64,000 nucleotides of DNA from Flavobacteriales bacterium (GCA_016715895.1 JADJXH010000003.1:496001-560000); one strand, 5' to 3'. Positions 19,301 through 27,210 are shown, numbered from the stretch's first letter. A program made the numbers and translations. The notes: generated from the sequence alone by a model not told the origin.

Positions 19301-22300
19301 TCACGTCGACCTGGTCGGTGGCCGTACAACCGGTCTGGGGATCGGTGACGGTGAGGACGTAGGTACCTTGTTGGTTGACGGTCGGGGTGGCCGAGCCTGC
19401 TCCGGAGACGATGCCTGGACCGGTCCATGCGAAGTTCAACCCGGACGGGATGCTTCCTCCGTTCAGTTGAACGGAGGCACCCGTGGTGCAGTTGATCTCC
19501 GCATCGCTACCGGCGAGTGCCGTGGGTGGCGTGGTGCCGGAGATGTTCACCGGAAGGGTCACCGAACATTGGTTGAGGTCGGTGACGGTCACGGAGTAAG
19601 GGCCTGCGGGCACGTTGGAGAGGACGGGTCCCACGGCACCGGTGCTCCAGACGTAGCCATAGCCCGGGGTTCCACCCGTTCCGCTGGCCGTGGCTCCGCC
19701 CGTACCGGTGTTGCAGGCATCCAGGGTGGTGTTGATGGTGGCGGAGAGCGGTGCGGGCTGGCCCACGACGAAGTTCGCCGTGGCACTGCAGCCGTTGGCG
19801 TCGGTCACCGTTACGCTGATCGGCCCTGCGCCAAGGTTGATGGCAGTGGCTCCGGTCTGTCCATTGCTCCAGGCGAAGGTGAAGGGTGCCTGACCATCGG
19901 CGGTGGCGGTGACGCTGCCGTCATTGCCGCCGTTGCAGGAGACATCGCTCACCGTGCCACTGGCGGTCATGATGCGCACCTTCACCACCTGGTCGGCGGC
20001 TCCGGCGAGGATGCAGGCATCCCCACCGATGATGCGACGGATGTAGGTGTCTGCCGTGATGGCCCCGATCGAGGAGCCGGGCAGATCCTGGCCGGTGGCA
20101 CCTGCGATGTCCGTCCAGGTGAGGCTGTCAGTGCTGATCTGCCATTGGTACGTGGCGGCGCTGCCGAACGAAGGGTAGGGGGAGGACGCATTGTTGCGCA
20201 GGATGGTGGGCAGCACATAGCTCGGTTCCGAGCCGGTGACGTCGCCCGGCGTACTGCCCGGGCAGATGGCCACGCCTTGATAGATGATGCTGTTCCCAAG
20301 GAGGTCGGGCGGATTGGCCCACACCACCAGGCCGGGTTCGTACCGCGAGGTGGAACTGTTCTTGGTCGTATTGATCGCGCCTTGGGTGAGGGGGATGTTG
20401 TTGCTGCGGGCCGTGACGATGGTATAGATCCGGCAGTTGCTGAACTTGATGCCGCGCTCTCCGACCGGATCGTAATCGTCCGCCGTGCCGCCATAGTAGG
20501 TGCTGAACAGCAACGCGCTCAGGTCGTTCTCCAGTTTGGAGAAGGTCTTGTCGTTGCTGCCCTGGTTGGTGGTCTGCAGCGGCACGTTCGGCGCGGCACT
20601 GATCGGGAAGTTGGTGCTGTTCGAGTACCCGAAGACGTACACGTCATTGTTCTGGTCGACGTTGAGGCCCATCATGTTGACCTCATTGCCGCTGCCGCCG
20701 AGATAGGTGGCGCCGAGGAACGTCTGATCGATGCCCATGCGGCACACGTAGAAGTCGTTGCTTCCGTTGTGTGAACTGTCGAACACTCCGGACCCGCTGA
20801 TATTGGCGGCGGCGAGCCCGGTGGTGACCCCGCCGAAATAGAGCTCCGTCCGGGTCGTGTTGAACTCCATGCACAGCACGGAGGCCGCCGCACTGGAGGC
20901 GGAGCTGAAGTAGCTGCTCCAGGAGACCGCGCCGGTGGAGGTGAGCCGCTGGAGGAAGCCGGCCGAGTTGCCGCCGCGCGTGGCCTGCCTGGGGCTGACC
21001 GTCGGGAAGGTGGTGCTGGCGGTGCTACCCCCGACGAAGATGTCGCCGGTGTTGTCATCGTTCAGCATGATCGTGGCGACATCACTGCCGGAGCCACCGC
21101 TGTTCCGCATCCAGACCATCGCTGAGAGGTCGGCGTTCACCCGGAACACCAGGGCGTCATTGCTGCCCGCGTTCGAGTTGGTGGCACCGCTGCCCGGGTT
21201 CGTCGTAAGCAGGTTGTTGCTTGTGGTGGCGCCACAGACCAGCACATCGCCGTTGGCCGTGGTCCGGAGGTCATAGGACAGTTCGCCACCATTGCCGCCG
21301 ACCACGCAGGCCTTGATGCCGGTGCCGGCCTGGTTGATCTTCAGGACGAAGATGTCGTCACCGGACTGAGCCTGCTGATCGATGCTTGTGCCGCTGAAGC
21401 CGGTGCCGCCGAGGAGCGGGAAATTGGTGCTTCCGGTAAGGCCAGTGATATACAGGTTGCCGTCCGGTCCCTGTTCGATGGCGTAAGGGTTGTCGTCCTG
21501 TCCGCCGCCGATGTAGGTCTGCCATACGCGGGTGCCGGCACCACCGACCGTGGCAGGCTCCAGGTACTTGCCCACGATGATCTCCAGGTTTCCGTTGGCG
21601 GTCTCATCGAAGGCCCCCACGGTGATGTTGTCCGTGGTGCCCACCACGCGGGCCAGGACGTAGATGGCCCCGTCGTTCGGGTCCACCCAGATGCCGTGGC
21701 CGTGGTTGCCGCCGCTGCTGTTGGTGTTCACCCAGGTGGCCCAGCGCAGGGCGATGGGATCGATCACCAGGGGCCGGGTGCGGTCGTAGGCCCCCAGGGT
21801 GAAGCGCACCACGTTCCCTTGAACGGTGTATGCGGCATCCACACGTTGTTCGCCAAGTTCGCCACCTTGGTACACCACCGGGGCGGGAAACAGCATCTCA
21901 CCGAGGCTGGTCGGCACCACGAGCTCACCCTTGTCGGTGACCCGAAGCTTCTCAATGCCCCGGAGCTCAAGCTGGATGTCGGCCGGATCGCTTCCGGGCT
22001 TGCAGATGATATCGTACTCCAGCGCGCCGTCCTCGGCCGCGTAGTAGCGCACATCGGTCCTGGGGTACACATCCTTGTACCAGATCTCCTCGAAGCTGCT
22101 GACGCCGGTGGCGTGGCGCGAGGCATCGCCCAGGAAGTAGTTGGCCGCATCGCCATGCGGCTTGAGGCCTTCGATGCGCATGGTGGGGAGGGCCCCGCGG
22201 AAGTGCATCATCCAACCATGGCCCCGTTCACGCCAGACCAGGGGACGGTTGGGCAGGCCTTGGCGGGCCTCCTCCTCGATGCGATGCCCCTCGGCCTCGC

Positions 22301-22598
22301 GGGCGGCCACGGCCTCCGGATCATACGCCTTCACCAGCATGCCCTCGGATGTGGCCAACGCCTGGCCGAGCGGGAAGTCGGCCCGGAACATCACCCCGGG
22401 GTTGAACTGGCCACGGTTCTCGGTGAAGTGGATGCGCTGCTCATAGGCGTGCAGCAGTTCATCCAGGCCGTCGGCATGGCCGTTGTGCGGTCGATCGGGC
22501 GGTGTGTGCGCCAGCGCGCCCGTGGCCGCGAGCACCAGCGCCGACAGGCAGGCCTTGGCGCGTCGCAGCAGGTTCGTGGGGTGTGATCGGTGTTGCAT
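13383..22598 (-). CDS. Giant secreted multi-repeat protein (DUF7948, SBBP, SprB-like, HYR-like, T9SS)
   Basis: A 3071-residue cell-surface protein, probably an adhesin or gliding-type filament. Order of parts: signal peptide (about 1-30); DUF7948-like N-domain (about 45-270, FTENRGQFNPGVMFRADFPL); SBBP beta-propeller repeats (about 290-720, e.g. TYLGGSGNEVNMMGLNVD); two SprB-type repeats (about 890-1010, TVTDANGCSATANFVV); a linker; 20 tandem 74-residue Ig-like repeats (about 1105-2584); HYR-like cysteine-rich modules (about 2630-2985, e.g. VECGSS, TWSATDDCGNST); and a C-terminal T9SS type A domain (SITASPNPFRVMTTLRF). The start at 22598 is chosen because the signal peptide MQHRSHPTNLLRRAKACLSA begins there; an earlier in-frame ATG is at 22646. 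The ligand is unknown. Confidence 0.92.
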   Translation of the reverse strand: MQHRSHPTNLLRRAKACLSALVLAATGALAHTPPDRPHNGHADGLDELLHAYEQRIHFTENRGQFNPGVMFRADFPLGQALATSEGMLVKAYDPEAVAAREAEGHRIEEEARQGLPNRPLVWRERGHGWMMHFRGALPTMRIEGLKPHGDAANYFLGDASRHATGVSSFEEIWYKDVYPRTDVRYYAAEDGALEYDIICKPGSDPADIQLELRGIEKLRVTDKGELVVPTSLGEMLFPAPVVYQGGELGEQRVDAAYTVQGNVVRFTLGAYDRTRPLVIDPIALRWATWVNTNSSGGNHGHGIWVDPNDGAIYVLARVVGTTDNITVGAFDETANGNLEIIVGKYLEPATVGGAGTRVWQTYIGGGQDDNPYAIEQGPDGNLYITGLTGSTNFPLLGGTGFSGTSIDQQAQSGDDIFVLKINQAGTGIKACVVGGNGGELSYDLRTTANGDVLVCGATTSNNLLTTNPGSGATNSNAGSNDALVFRVNADLSAMVWMRNSGGSGSDVATIMLNDDNTGDIFVGGSTASTTFPTVSPRQATRGGNSAGFLQRLTSTGAVSWSSYFSSASSAAASVLCMEFNTTRTELYFGGVTTGLAAANISGSGVFDSSHNGSNDFYVCRMGIDQTFLGATYLGGSGNEVNMMGLNVDQNNDVYVFGYSNSTNFPISAAPNVPLQTTNQGSNDKTFSKLENDLSALLFSTYYGGTADDYDPVGERGIKFSNCRIYTIVTARSNNIPLTQGAINTTKNSSTSRYEPGLVVWANPPDLLGNSIIYQGVAICPGSTPGDVTGSEPSYVLPTILRNNASSPYPSFGSAATYQWQISTDSLTWTDIAGATGQDLPGSSIGAITADTYIRRIIGGDACILAGAADQVVKVRIMTASGTVSDVSCNGGNDGSVTATADGQAPFTFAWSNGQTGATAINLGAGPISVTVTDANGCSATANFVVGQPAPLSATINTTLDACNTGTGGATASGTGGTPGYGYVWSTGAVGPVLSNVPAGPYSVTVTDLNQCSVTLPVNISGTTPPTALAGSDAEINCTTGASVQLNGGSIPSGLNFAWTGPGIVSGAGSATPTVNQQGTYVLTVTDPQTGCTATDQVDVTVNTTPPGAQAAGGTLTCITTCITLQGSGNGSYSWTGPNNFSSTDQNPTVCAAGTYTLVVTGANGCTSTATAEVELDNDVPGAQAAGGTLTCTTTCITLQGSGNGSYSWTGPNNFSSTDQNPTVCAAGTYTLVVTGANGCTSTATADVLEDVDVPGAQAAGGTLTCTTTCITLQGSGNGSYSWTGPNNFSSTDQNPTVCAAGTYTLVVTGANGCTSTATAEVELDNDVPGAQAAGGTLTCTTTCITLQGSGNGSYSWTGPNNFSSTDQNPTVCAAGTYTLVVTGDNGCTSTATADVLEDVDVPGAQAAGGTLTCITTCITLQGSGNGSYSWTGPNNFSSTDQNPTVCAAGTYTLVVTGANGCTSTATAEVELDNDVPGAQAAGGTLTCTTTCITLQGSGNGSYSWTGPNNFSSTDQNPTVCAAGTYTLVVTGDNGCTSTATADVLEDVDVPGAQAAGGTLTCITTCITLQGSGNGSYSWTGPNNFSSTDQNPTVCAAGTYTLVVTGANGCTSTATADVLEDVDVPGAQAAGGTLTCTTTCITLQGSGNGSYSWTGPNNFSSTDQNPTVCAAGTYTLVVTGDNGCTSTATADVLEDVDVPGAQAAGGTLTCITTCITLQGSGNGSYSWTGPNNFSSTDQNPTVCAAGTYTLVVTGANGCTSTATADVDLDNDVPGAQAAGGTLTCTTTCITLQGSGNGSYSWTGPNNFSSTDQNPTVCAAGTYTLVVTGANGCTSTATAEVELDNDVPGAQAAGGTLTCTTTCITLQGSGNGSYSWTGPNNFSSTDQNPTVCAAGTYTLVVTGANGCTSTATADVLEDVDVPGAQAAGGTLTCTTTCITLQGSGNGSYSWTGPNNFSSTDQNPTVCAAGTYTLVVTGANGCTSTATAEVELDNDVPGAQAAGGTLTCTTTCITLQGSGNGSYSWTGPNNFSSTDQNPTVCAAGTYTLVVTGANGCTSTATADVDLDNDVPGAQAAGGTLTCTTTCITLQGSGNGSYSWTGPNNFSSTDQNPTVCAAGTYNLVVTGANGCTSTATAEVELDNDVPGAQAAGGTLTCTTTCITLQGSGNGSYSWTGPNNFSSTDQNPTVCAAGTYTLVVTGDNGCTSTATADVDLDNDVPGAQAAGGALTCTTTCITLQGSGNGSYSWTGPNNFSSTDQNPTVCAAGTYTLVVTGANGCTSTATAEVELDNDVPGAQAAGGTLTCTTACITLQGSGNGSYSWTGPNNFSSTDQNPTVCAAGTYTLVVTGANGCTSTATAEVELDNDVPGAQAAGGTLTCTTTCITLQGSGNGSYSWTGPNNFSSNDQNPTVCAAGTYTLVVTGANGCTSTATADVDLDNDVPGAQAAGGTLTCTTTCITLQGSGNGSYSWTGPNNFSSTDQNPTVCAAGTYTLVVTGANGCTSTATADVLEDVDVPGAQAADGTLTCTTTCVTLQGSGNGSYSWTGPNNFSSTDQNPTVCAAGTYTLVVTGANGCTSTATAEVLEDSNAPDLSAEATPIDCITGEATLTAISQAAVSFAWTGPNGFTSSAAITSTVEAGSYTVTVTGANGCVTSIEVLVIDDCDTDECGKLIEMCGPDVTVECGSSLHPYDVGHPIFRKDDKCPEVTVGWTDSWSGSCPYILTRTWWATDANGNSETCVQTITVVDTQGPELLGVPADITVACDELSEVLPEVHAVDACKNASQVIMTEVFVPGNCPGNFQLVRTWSATDDCGNSTSATQTVTVVDNEAPVLVGVPADLTVQCDEKLPEAPVVTADDACSANLDVVLTEQTIKGDCQNEFTLIRTWTVSDLCGNTTTAEQVIDVVDTTPPTILCTVADLETTCDQVPDPETCKASDNCDEDVQVVFTEDMTGKDCEKGYTITRTWTAVDDCGNASELVQVITVKGVDGKSLSITASPNPFRVMTTLRFTADRDGQAVLDLTDLQGRPVARLFDGHVQRDAEYQVELAADGLTGTTYFYHLMLDGRSVRGRLVLTR
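14847..19286 (-). repeat. 20 x 222-bp tandem repeat inside the giant gene
   Basis: Exactly 20 units of 222 bp (4440 bp), each encoding 74 residues from VPGAQAAGGTLTC to ADVLEDVD or AEVELDND. Units differ by a few recurrent alternatives (CTTT/CITT, TGANG/TGDNG, three linker types) plus rare private changes (ACIT, SSND, YNLV, AADG, GALT). Neighbouring 444-bp blocks are almost identical in DNA; for example the block starting at 17998 recurs at 18442. Each repeat has conserved Cys at unit positions 13, 17, 46 and 61. Confidence 0.97.
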
Positions 22599-22650
22599 GG
22601 GTCCTTGGTTCGGTTGGCGGTTGTTCAGGATGCGATGCCGGAGCACGGCA

Positions 22651-22785
22651 TCAGGGGTGGAGCAGCATCAGGAGGCCGACCAACAGCAGGCACCAGAGTT
22701 CACCATCGGCCATCCAGGCCGGCAGTGCCTTCCACCGTCGGTACATGAGCGCGCTCACGCGCTCCGGGGTCTTCGCGGTCCTCAT
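22651..22785 (-). CDS. Possible small membrane protein (44 aa)
   Basis: A short frame starting MRTAKTPERVSALMYRRWKA and ending with a hydrophobic helix (LWCLLLVGLLMLLHP). It lies 52 bp upstream of the giant gene on the same strand. An AGGAT sequence sits about 5 nt before the ATG. No homologue is recognised and the ORF is short, so it may be spurious. The longer frame back to 22884 lacks support. Confidence 0.3.
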   Translation of the reverse strand: MRTAKTPERVSALMYRRWKALPAWMADGELWCLLLVGLLMLLHP

Positions 22786-23098
22786 CGGTGATCCTGTTGG
22801 TGTCCAAGTAGCCCACAGGGTCGATCGAAGCCGGACGAACGGGCACAAAGCAACGGCGAAGCGGCCGCCGCTGTCAAGTTTCATCGAACAAGAAGAGGGT
22901 TTCGTCGATACTTTCGGCTGGTCCAGAGTCGCATTGCCGCTTCTTCACCCAGGCTGGAGCGACACGACCTGTTGAAAACTTTCCGCCGGTTTTTTTGGCG
23001 ATCGGGGTGACGCGTTGCTTAATTGTCCGGCGTTCGACTGACGTAAAAGACGTCAAGCGGTCAGGCGGACGATCAACGCGACAACAAACCCGAAACAC
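22786..23098. other. Intergenic region upstream of recA
   Basis: No gene is seen in this 313-bp stretch, which must hold the recA promoter. A TTTTTTGG run at 22991-22998 and TAATTGTC at 23020 resemble a degenerate -33/-7 pair with a 22-nt gap. An inverted repeat follows at 23039-23055. Confidence 0.4.
23039..23055. promoter_or_regulatory. Inverted repeat TGACGT-N5-ACGTCA upstream of recA
   Basis: A perfect 6-bp dyad (spacer AAAAG) located 43-59 nt before the recA ATG, just downstream of the likely promoter. The position suits an operator such as a damage-response repressor site, but I know no matching published motif. Confidence 0.4.
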
Positions 23099-24118
23099 AT
23101 GGCAGCGGTGGAGATCAACAAGGAGAAGCTGAAGGCGCTTCAGCTTACCATGGACAAGATGGAGAAGACCTTCGGCAAGGGGGCCATCATGAAGCTGGGG
23201 GACGATGCGGTGGAGCAGGTCGAGGTGATCCCCTCCGGATCGCTGGGCCTTGATCTCGCCTTGGGCGTGGGCGGCTATCCGAAGGGCCGGATCGTGGAGA
23301 TCTATGGACCTGAGAGCTCGGGAAAGACCACCCTCGCGATCCATGCCATTGCGGAGGTGCAGAAGAAAGGCGGCATCGCGGCCATCGTGGACGCCGAGCA
23401 TGCCTTCGACCGCTTCTATGCGGAGGCGCTCGGGGTGGACACGGAGAACCTGCTGATCAGCCAGCCGGACAATGGCGAACAAGCCCTGGAGATCGCGGAC
23501 AACCTGATCCGCTCGGGCGCGATCGACCTCTTGGTGGTGGACAGTGTGGCGGCTTTGACCCCGCGGGCGGAGATCGAAGGAGAGATGGGGGATGCCTCAC
23601 CCGGCATGCAGGCACGCCTCATGAGCAAGGCCCTGCGCAAGCTCACCGGCACCATCAGCAAGACCGGCTGCTGCTGCATCTTCATCAACCAGTTGCGCGA
23701 GAAGATCGGGGTGATGTTCGGCAACCCGGAGACCACGACCGGCGGCAATGCGCTCAAGTTCTACGCAAGCATCCGCATCGACATCCGTCGCACCAGCCAG
23801 ATCAAGGATGGGGAGAACGCGGTGGGCAACCGCACCAAGGTGAAGATCGTGAAGAACAAGGTGGCTCCGCCTTTCCGCAAAACGGAGTTCGACATTCTCT
23901 TCGGAAAGGGCATCAGCAAGTCCGGGGAGATCATCGACATGGGTGTCGAGCAGGGCATCATCAAGAAGAGCGGAAGCTGGTTCGCTTATGAGGACAACAA
24001 ACTGGGTCAAGGCCGTGACGCCGTTCGGCAGCTGCTGGAGGACAATCCGGAGCTGTGCGAGGAGCTGGAGAAAAAGATCAAGGACGGTCTAAGGGAAGCC
24101 GCTCCTCAAAACGCCTGA
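23099..24118 (+). CDS. recA: Recombinase RecA
   Basis: A 339-residue RecA: DNA strand exchange ATPase and SOS co-protease. Walker A GPESSGKTT, Walker B LLVVDSVAAL, the L1/L2 loops (EGEMGDASPGMQARLMSKAL and NQLREKIGVMFGNPETTTGG) and the C-terminal domain are all present. Length is typical for Bacteroidota. The ATG at 23099 matches the normal N-terminus (INKEKLKALQLTMDKMEKTF). A strong terminator follows 30 bp after the stop, so the gene is monocistronic. Confidence 0.99.
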   Translation: MAAVEINKEKLKALQLTMDKMEKTFGKGAIMKLGDDAVEQVEVIPSGSLGLDLALGVGGYPKGRIVEIYGPESSGKTTLAIHAIAEVQKKGGIAAIVDAEHAFDRFYAEALGVDTENLLISQPDNGEQALEIADNLIRSGAIDLLVVDSVAALTPRAEIEGEMGDASPGMQARLMSKALRKLTGTISKTGCCCIFINQLREKIGVMFGNPETTTGGNALKFYASIRIDIRRTSQIKDGENAVGNRTKVKIVKNKVAPPFRKTEFDILFGKGISKSGEIIDMGVEQGIIKKSGSWFAYEDNKLGQGRDAVRQLLEDNPELCEELEKKIKDGLREAAPQNA

Positions 24119-24148
24119 GGCGCCCTCCGGTCCGACCCTACCTTAGAG

Positions 24149-24176
24149 GCCCCTTCCCCCGGAAGGGGCTTCTTCG
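24149..24176 (+). terminator. recA terminator
   Basis: A perfect 9-bp stem GCCCCTTCC/GGAAGGGGC with a CCC loop, followed by TTCTTCGTT. Confidence 0.85.
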
Positions 24177-24181
24177 TTCCC

Positions 24182-25246
24182 ATGACCCACGGCGCACGCC
24201 CCCTCGGCCACCTGCTCGTCCTGATGATGCTGGCCTGCCGGCCCTCGACCCCGCCGCCCGCCGACAGTACCGTCCCTGCCGCGTCCACGGGCGGCCTTGC
24301 CGAACAGCTGGCCGCGCTTGAGCAGCGGATCGTGGCCGACCCCACCAACGCGTCGCTCTACGCCGAGCGTGCGCGGTTGTACACCGCGGCGGACAGCCTC
24401 CGGCAGGCCTTCCGGGACTGGGAACGGGCCATCGCTGCGGACAGCACCCATGCAGGATACCGGATCGAGCGGGGCGACCTGTACTACCGGCAGACGATGG
24501 TGGATCGGGCGCGGTCCGAGTTCGAACGGGCCATCGCCCTGGCACCGGATCAGCCCGAGCCGAGGTTGAAACTGGCGGAGATCGAGCTGGTGCTCCGTCA
24601 CCATCGCGAGGCCATGGAGCTGGTGAACACCGCGCTCCGCATGGACCCCCACCTGGCCAAGGGGTACTACCTCAAAGGGTGGATCTACAAGGAAGCAGGC
24701 GACACCGCGCTGGCCATTTCCAGCCTGCGCACGGCGGTGGAGCAGGACCCGGGCCATTACAGTGCCTTCATCCAGCTCGGGCTGTTGCACGCCGGGCTCC
24801 ACGACCGACTTGCCGTGGACTACTACCGATCGGCGCTGGCCATCCGGCCCAACAGCGTGGAAGCCCTGTACAACCTGGGCATGTATCAGCAAGACCATGG
24901 CGAGGACAGCCTGGCGATGGACACCTACGCCCGCATTGCCGAGGTGGACAGCCTGAACGCGCTGGCGCCGTACAACACCGGCTACATCCATCTGGAACAC
25001 CGGCAGGACCCGCGCAGTGCCATCGCCTGGTTCACCAAGGCCACGGAGCTGAACACCAACTATCACCAGGCCTGGTACAACCGGGGTGTGGCGTACGAAC
25101 GGCTGGACCGGCTGGACAGTGCTGCGGCCGATTACCAGGTGGCCCTGCTCATCCGCCCGGATTATGACCTCGCCGCGGAAGCCCTTCAGCGGGTGTATGC
25201 GAACGGTGCGTACGTGAAGGCCTTCGACCGCGAACGAGGACGCTGA
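24182..25246 (+). CDS. TPR-repeat lipoprotein
   Basis: A 354-residue protein with a lipoprotein signal (LLVLMMLAC, lipid-modified Cys at residue 19) followed by a Pro/Ala/Ser linker and at least seven tetratricopeptide repeats (e.g. ALYNLGMYQQDHGEDSLAMD, AWYNRGVAYERLDRLDSAA). TPR arrays scaffold protein complexes; an outer-membrane- or inner-membrane-anchored periplasmic scaffold is likely. It starts only 6 nt after the T-rich tail of the recA terminator, so its promoter must overlap the terminator (a weak CTTCTTCG lies 5 nt before the ATG). No functional partner is evident. Confidence 0.85.
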   Translation: MTHGARPLGHLLVLMMLACRPSTPPPADSTVPAASTGGLAEQLAALEQRIVADPTNASLYAERARLYTAADSLRQAFRDWERAIAADSTHAGYRIERGDLYYRQTMVDRARSEFERAIALAPDQPEPRLKLAEIELVLRHHREAMELVNTALRMDPHLAKGYYLKGWIYKEAGDTALAISSLRTAVEQDPGHYSAFIQLGLLHAGLHDRLAVDYYRSALAIRPNSVEALYNLGMYQQDHGEDSLAMDTYARIAEVDSLNALAPYNTGYIHLEHRQDPRSAIAWFTKATELNTNYHQAWYNRGVAYERLDRLDSAAADYQVALLIRPDYDLAAEALQRVYANGAYVKAFDRERGR

Positions 25247-25255
25247 GCAGGAGCC

Positions 25256-26740
25256 TCAGGGCACGTACTCATAGCAGCCCAGATCGGGCGGGAAGGAGCG
25301 TGGCTGCCCATCCAGGTCCGTGAGCGCCTCGATGGTGCTGTTGATGCCCCGGTCGATGCAGGGTGACCCGGAGGTGAGGTGCTGATCGCCCGTGCTCACG
25401 AACGCCGGGTTCAGATTCCGGATGATCGACGGTTGATCGGGGAAGTGGACCCCATCGTTGGTGGGCTGGTCGGTGCGGAACAGGTAATTGGTGAAGGTGT
25501 AGTCCGTGGTCGCACCAGGCTCCAGTTCGATGAGGAACTCGTTGCTGTTGGCCCCGTGGATGACCCCGTTCCGGAAGGTGCTTCCCGTGATGTCGCGCAC
25601 CTGCACGACCCCGTCGATGCCCTGATAGGTATTGGTCAGCAGGAAGGCCGGATCGTTCCGCACATCGTAGGACCAGAAGTTGGAGATGGTGGTGTGGTTG
25701 AAGAAGTACTCACCACCGCCGGTCAGGGCCATGCAGAATTGCCCTGCATCGGCCACCAGCAGGTTGTTGCTGGTGATCCGGTAGTTGCGGCTCAGGATGC
25801 CGGCGGCCGAGCAGTTCCGGATGCTCACATTGTTCAGGACGAGCTTGGCCGCGCTCGTTGGGGCCAAGGGGTCGAGCGGGAAGGTCTCGCATTGAACACC
25901 GATCAGGGCGTTCCGAATCTGCACATGCTCGAACACGTTGTCCTGATTGGCCTCACCTTCATTGATCCAGATCCGATCCCACTGGCCGGGCAGATCCTGA
26001 TAGGCGGGCTCCAGCCGATCGCCCTGGAACACGATCGGCTGGTCCACAAGACCTTGGGCGGTGATGCGCCCGTACTTGTAGACCCACAGCCCACCCCCTC
26101 CATGCACATAGATCCGCGTACCGGGCTGGATGACCAGCGCATTGCAGCTGTCCACCACGGCGTAGCCCAGGATGAGGATGGGCTTTTCAGGGGTCCAGAC
26201 CACGGTCTCCCCACAGATCTGGTTCCCGTTCTGGTCAAAGCCGCCCGCGACATAGGTGAAGGGGGGGAATCCCTGAACGAACTCATCCGGCCGGTACACC
26301 ACCGCATCCTGCCCCCAGACCTGAAGGAGCACGGACTGGTCCACCCCGTTGGTGTTGAAGCGGATGAAGTCCTCCACCAGGAACGGGGTGTTCACCCCGC
26401 CGGCACCCGGCAGCACTTCGACGAACACGAACAGGCTGTCCTCGCCAAGGATCTCCACGTCCTCAAAGCTCTCTCCGCTGAGGCCGTCCACATTGATCCG
26501 GAACGGCGAGGGGGCTCCGCCGACCAGGGCGATGTCGACCTTCACCGCGTTGGCGTCCGGGTTCCGGACGGTGAAGCGCTTGGTCACCGAGGTGGTCAAC
26601 GTGGTGAACACCGTGTCGAACAGCACCGTGTCGCGGCTGAAGTCCAGCGTGACCCCATCCTCGGTGAACCGCAGGTCCTTACGGCAGCCCGCCAGAATGA
26701 TGAGACCGGCGGACAGAGCGAGGAACGTGCGGGTCGACAT
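25256..26740 (-). CDS. Lipoprotein with right-handed parallel beta-helix
   Basis: A 494-residue protein with a lipoprotein signal peptide (MSTRTFLALSAGLIILAGC) followed by RKDLRFTEDG, an opening common in Bacteroidota surface lipoproteins. Residues ~35-130 form an Ig-like segment; residues ~165-440 look like a beta-helix with repeated hydrophobic rungs (VLNNVSIRNCSAAGILSRN, NTYQGIDGVVQVRDITGSTF). The end, LTDLDGQPRSFPPDLGCYEY, is the conserved closing motif of choice-of-anchor/beta-helix proteins. Polysaccharide binding or cleavage is possible but no catalytic residues are identified. The ATG at 26740 is preferred over the upstream 26767 because it begins the signal peptide and has CATCTTTG 6 nt upstream. 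Confidence 0.8.
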   Translation of the reverse strand: MSTRTFLALSAGLIILAGCRKDLRFTEDGVTLDFSRDTVLFDTVFTTLTTSVTKRFTVRNPDANAVKVDIALVGGAPSPFRINVDGLSGESFEDVEILGEDSLFVFVEVLPGAGGVNTPFLVEDFIRFNTNGVDQSVLLQVWGQDAVVYRPDEFVQGFPPFTYVAGGFDQNGNQICGETVVWTPEKPILILGYAVVDSCNALVIQPGTRIYVHGGGGLWVYKYGRITAQGLVDQPIVFQGDRLEPAYQDLPGQWDRIWINEGEANQDNVFEHVQIRNALIGVQCETFPLDPLAPTSAAKLVLNNVSIRNCSAAGILSRNYRITSNNLLVADAGQFCMALTGGGEYFFNHTTISNFWSYDVRNDPAFLLTNTYQGIDGVVQVRDITGSTFRNGVIHGANSNEFLIELEPGATTDYTFTNYLFRTDQPTNDGVHFPDQPSIIRNLNPAFVSTGDQHLTSGSPCIDRGINSTIEALTDLDGQPRSFPPDLGCYEYVP

Positions 26741-26804
26741 GGGGTGCAAAGATGGCTCGGCCTCCAATACGGAAGGGGCCGGACGATCATTGCCCGGAAG
26801 ACCA

Positions 26805-26836
26805 TTTGGTGAACTCGTCGATCCGGCTTACTTTTG
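26805..26836 (+). promoter_or_regulatory. Complete Bacteroidota promoter for rpmE2
   Basis: TTTG at 26805-26808, a 20-nt spacer and TACTTTTG at 26829-26836 match both consensus boxes exactly. The expected transcript begins near 26843, leaving a leader of about 36 nt before the ATG at 26879. Confidence 0.85.
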
Positions 26837-26878
26837 CGCCCCCGCTGCACGAAGTGGCGGATCGAGAACCGCAGAACC

Positions 26879-27142
26879 ATGAAGGACGGCATCCACCCCG
26901 AGAACTACCGCGTCGTGGTGTTCAAGGACATGTCCAACGACTACATGTTCCTGAGCCGCAGTTGCGCGGCCACCAAGGAGAGCATCAAGTGGGAGGACGG
27001 CAACGAGTATCCCCTCGTGAAGCTGGACATCAGCCATACCTCTCATCCGTTCTACACCGGCAAGATGATGCTGATCGACACCGCTGGCCGGGTGGACAAG
27101 TTCAACAAGCGGTACGCGCGCCACAACAAGGAGGCGAAGTAA
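26879..27142 (+). CDS. rpmE2: 50S ribosomal protein L31 type B
   Basis: An 87-residue L31 with the type B signature (MKDGIHPENYRVVVFKDMS, ISHTSHPFYTGK, RVDKFNKRYARH). It lacks the CxxC zinc-binding pair of type A L31 and so is the zinc-independent form. The ATG at 26879 fits family N-termini; the frame extends 15 codons further but includes promoter sequence. Its own promoter and terminator flank it, so it is a single-gene unit. Confidence 0.97.
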   Translation: MKDGIHPENYRVVVFKDMSNDYMFLSRSCAATKESIKWEDGNEYPLVKLDISHTSHPFYTGKMMLIDTAGRVDKFNKRYARHNKEAK

Positions 27143-27162
27143 ACCGCCCCCTACGGAGATGG

Positions 27163-27193
27163 AAGCCCTCGGTCCCTGGACCGGGGGCTTTTC
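27163..27193 (+). terminator. rpmE2 terminator
   Basis: Stem GCCCTCGGTCC / GGACCGGGGGC (one T-G pair) starting 21 nt after the stop and followed by TTTTCC. Confidence 0.8.
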
Positions 27194-27210
27194 CGTTCGT
27201 GCTGGTGGCC

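Noticed and set aside
14772..20774. 2000-codon open frame on the plus strand
   Set aside because: It is antisense to the giant T9SS gene and exists because the 222-bp unit has no stop in that frame; it has no signal peptide or family features.
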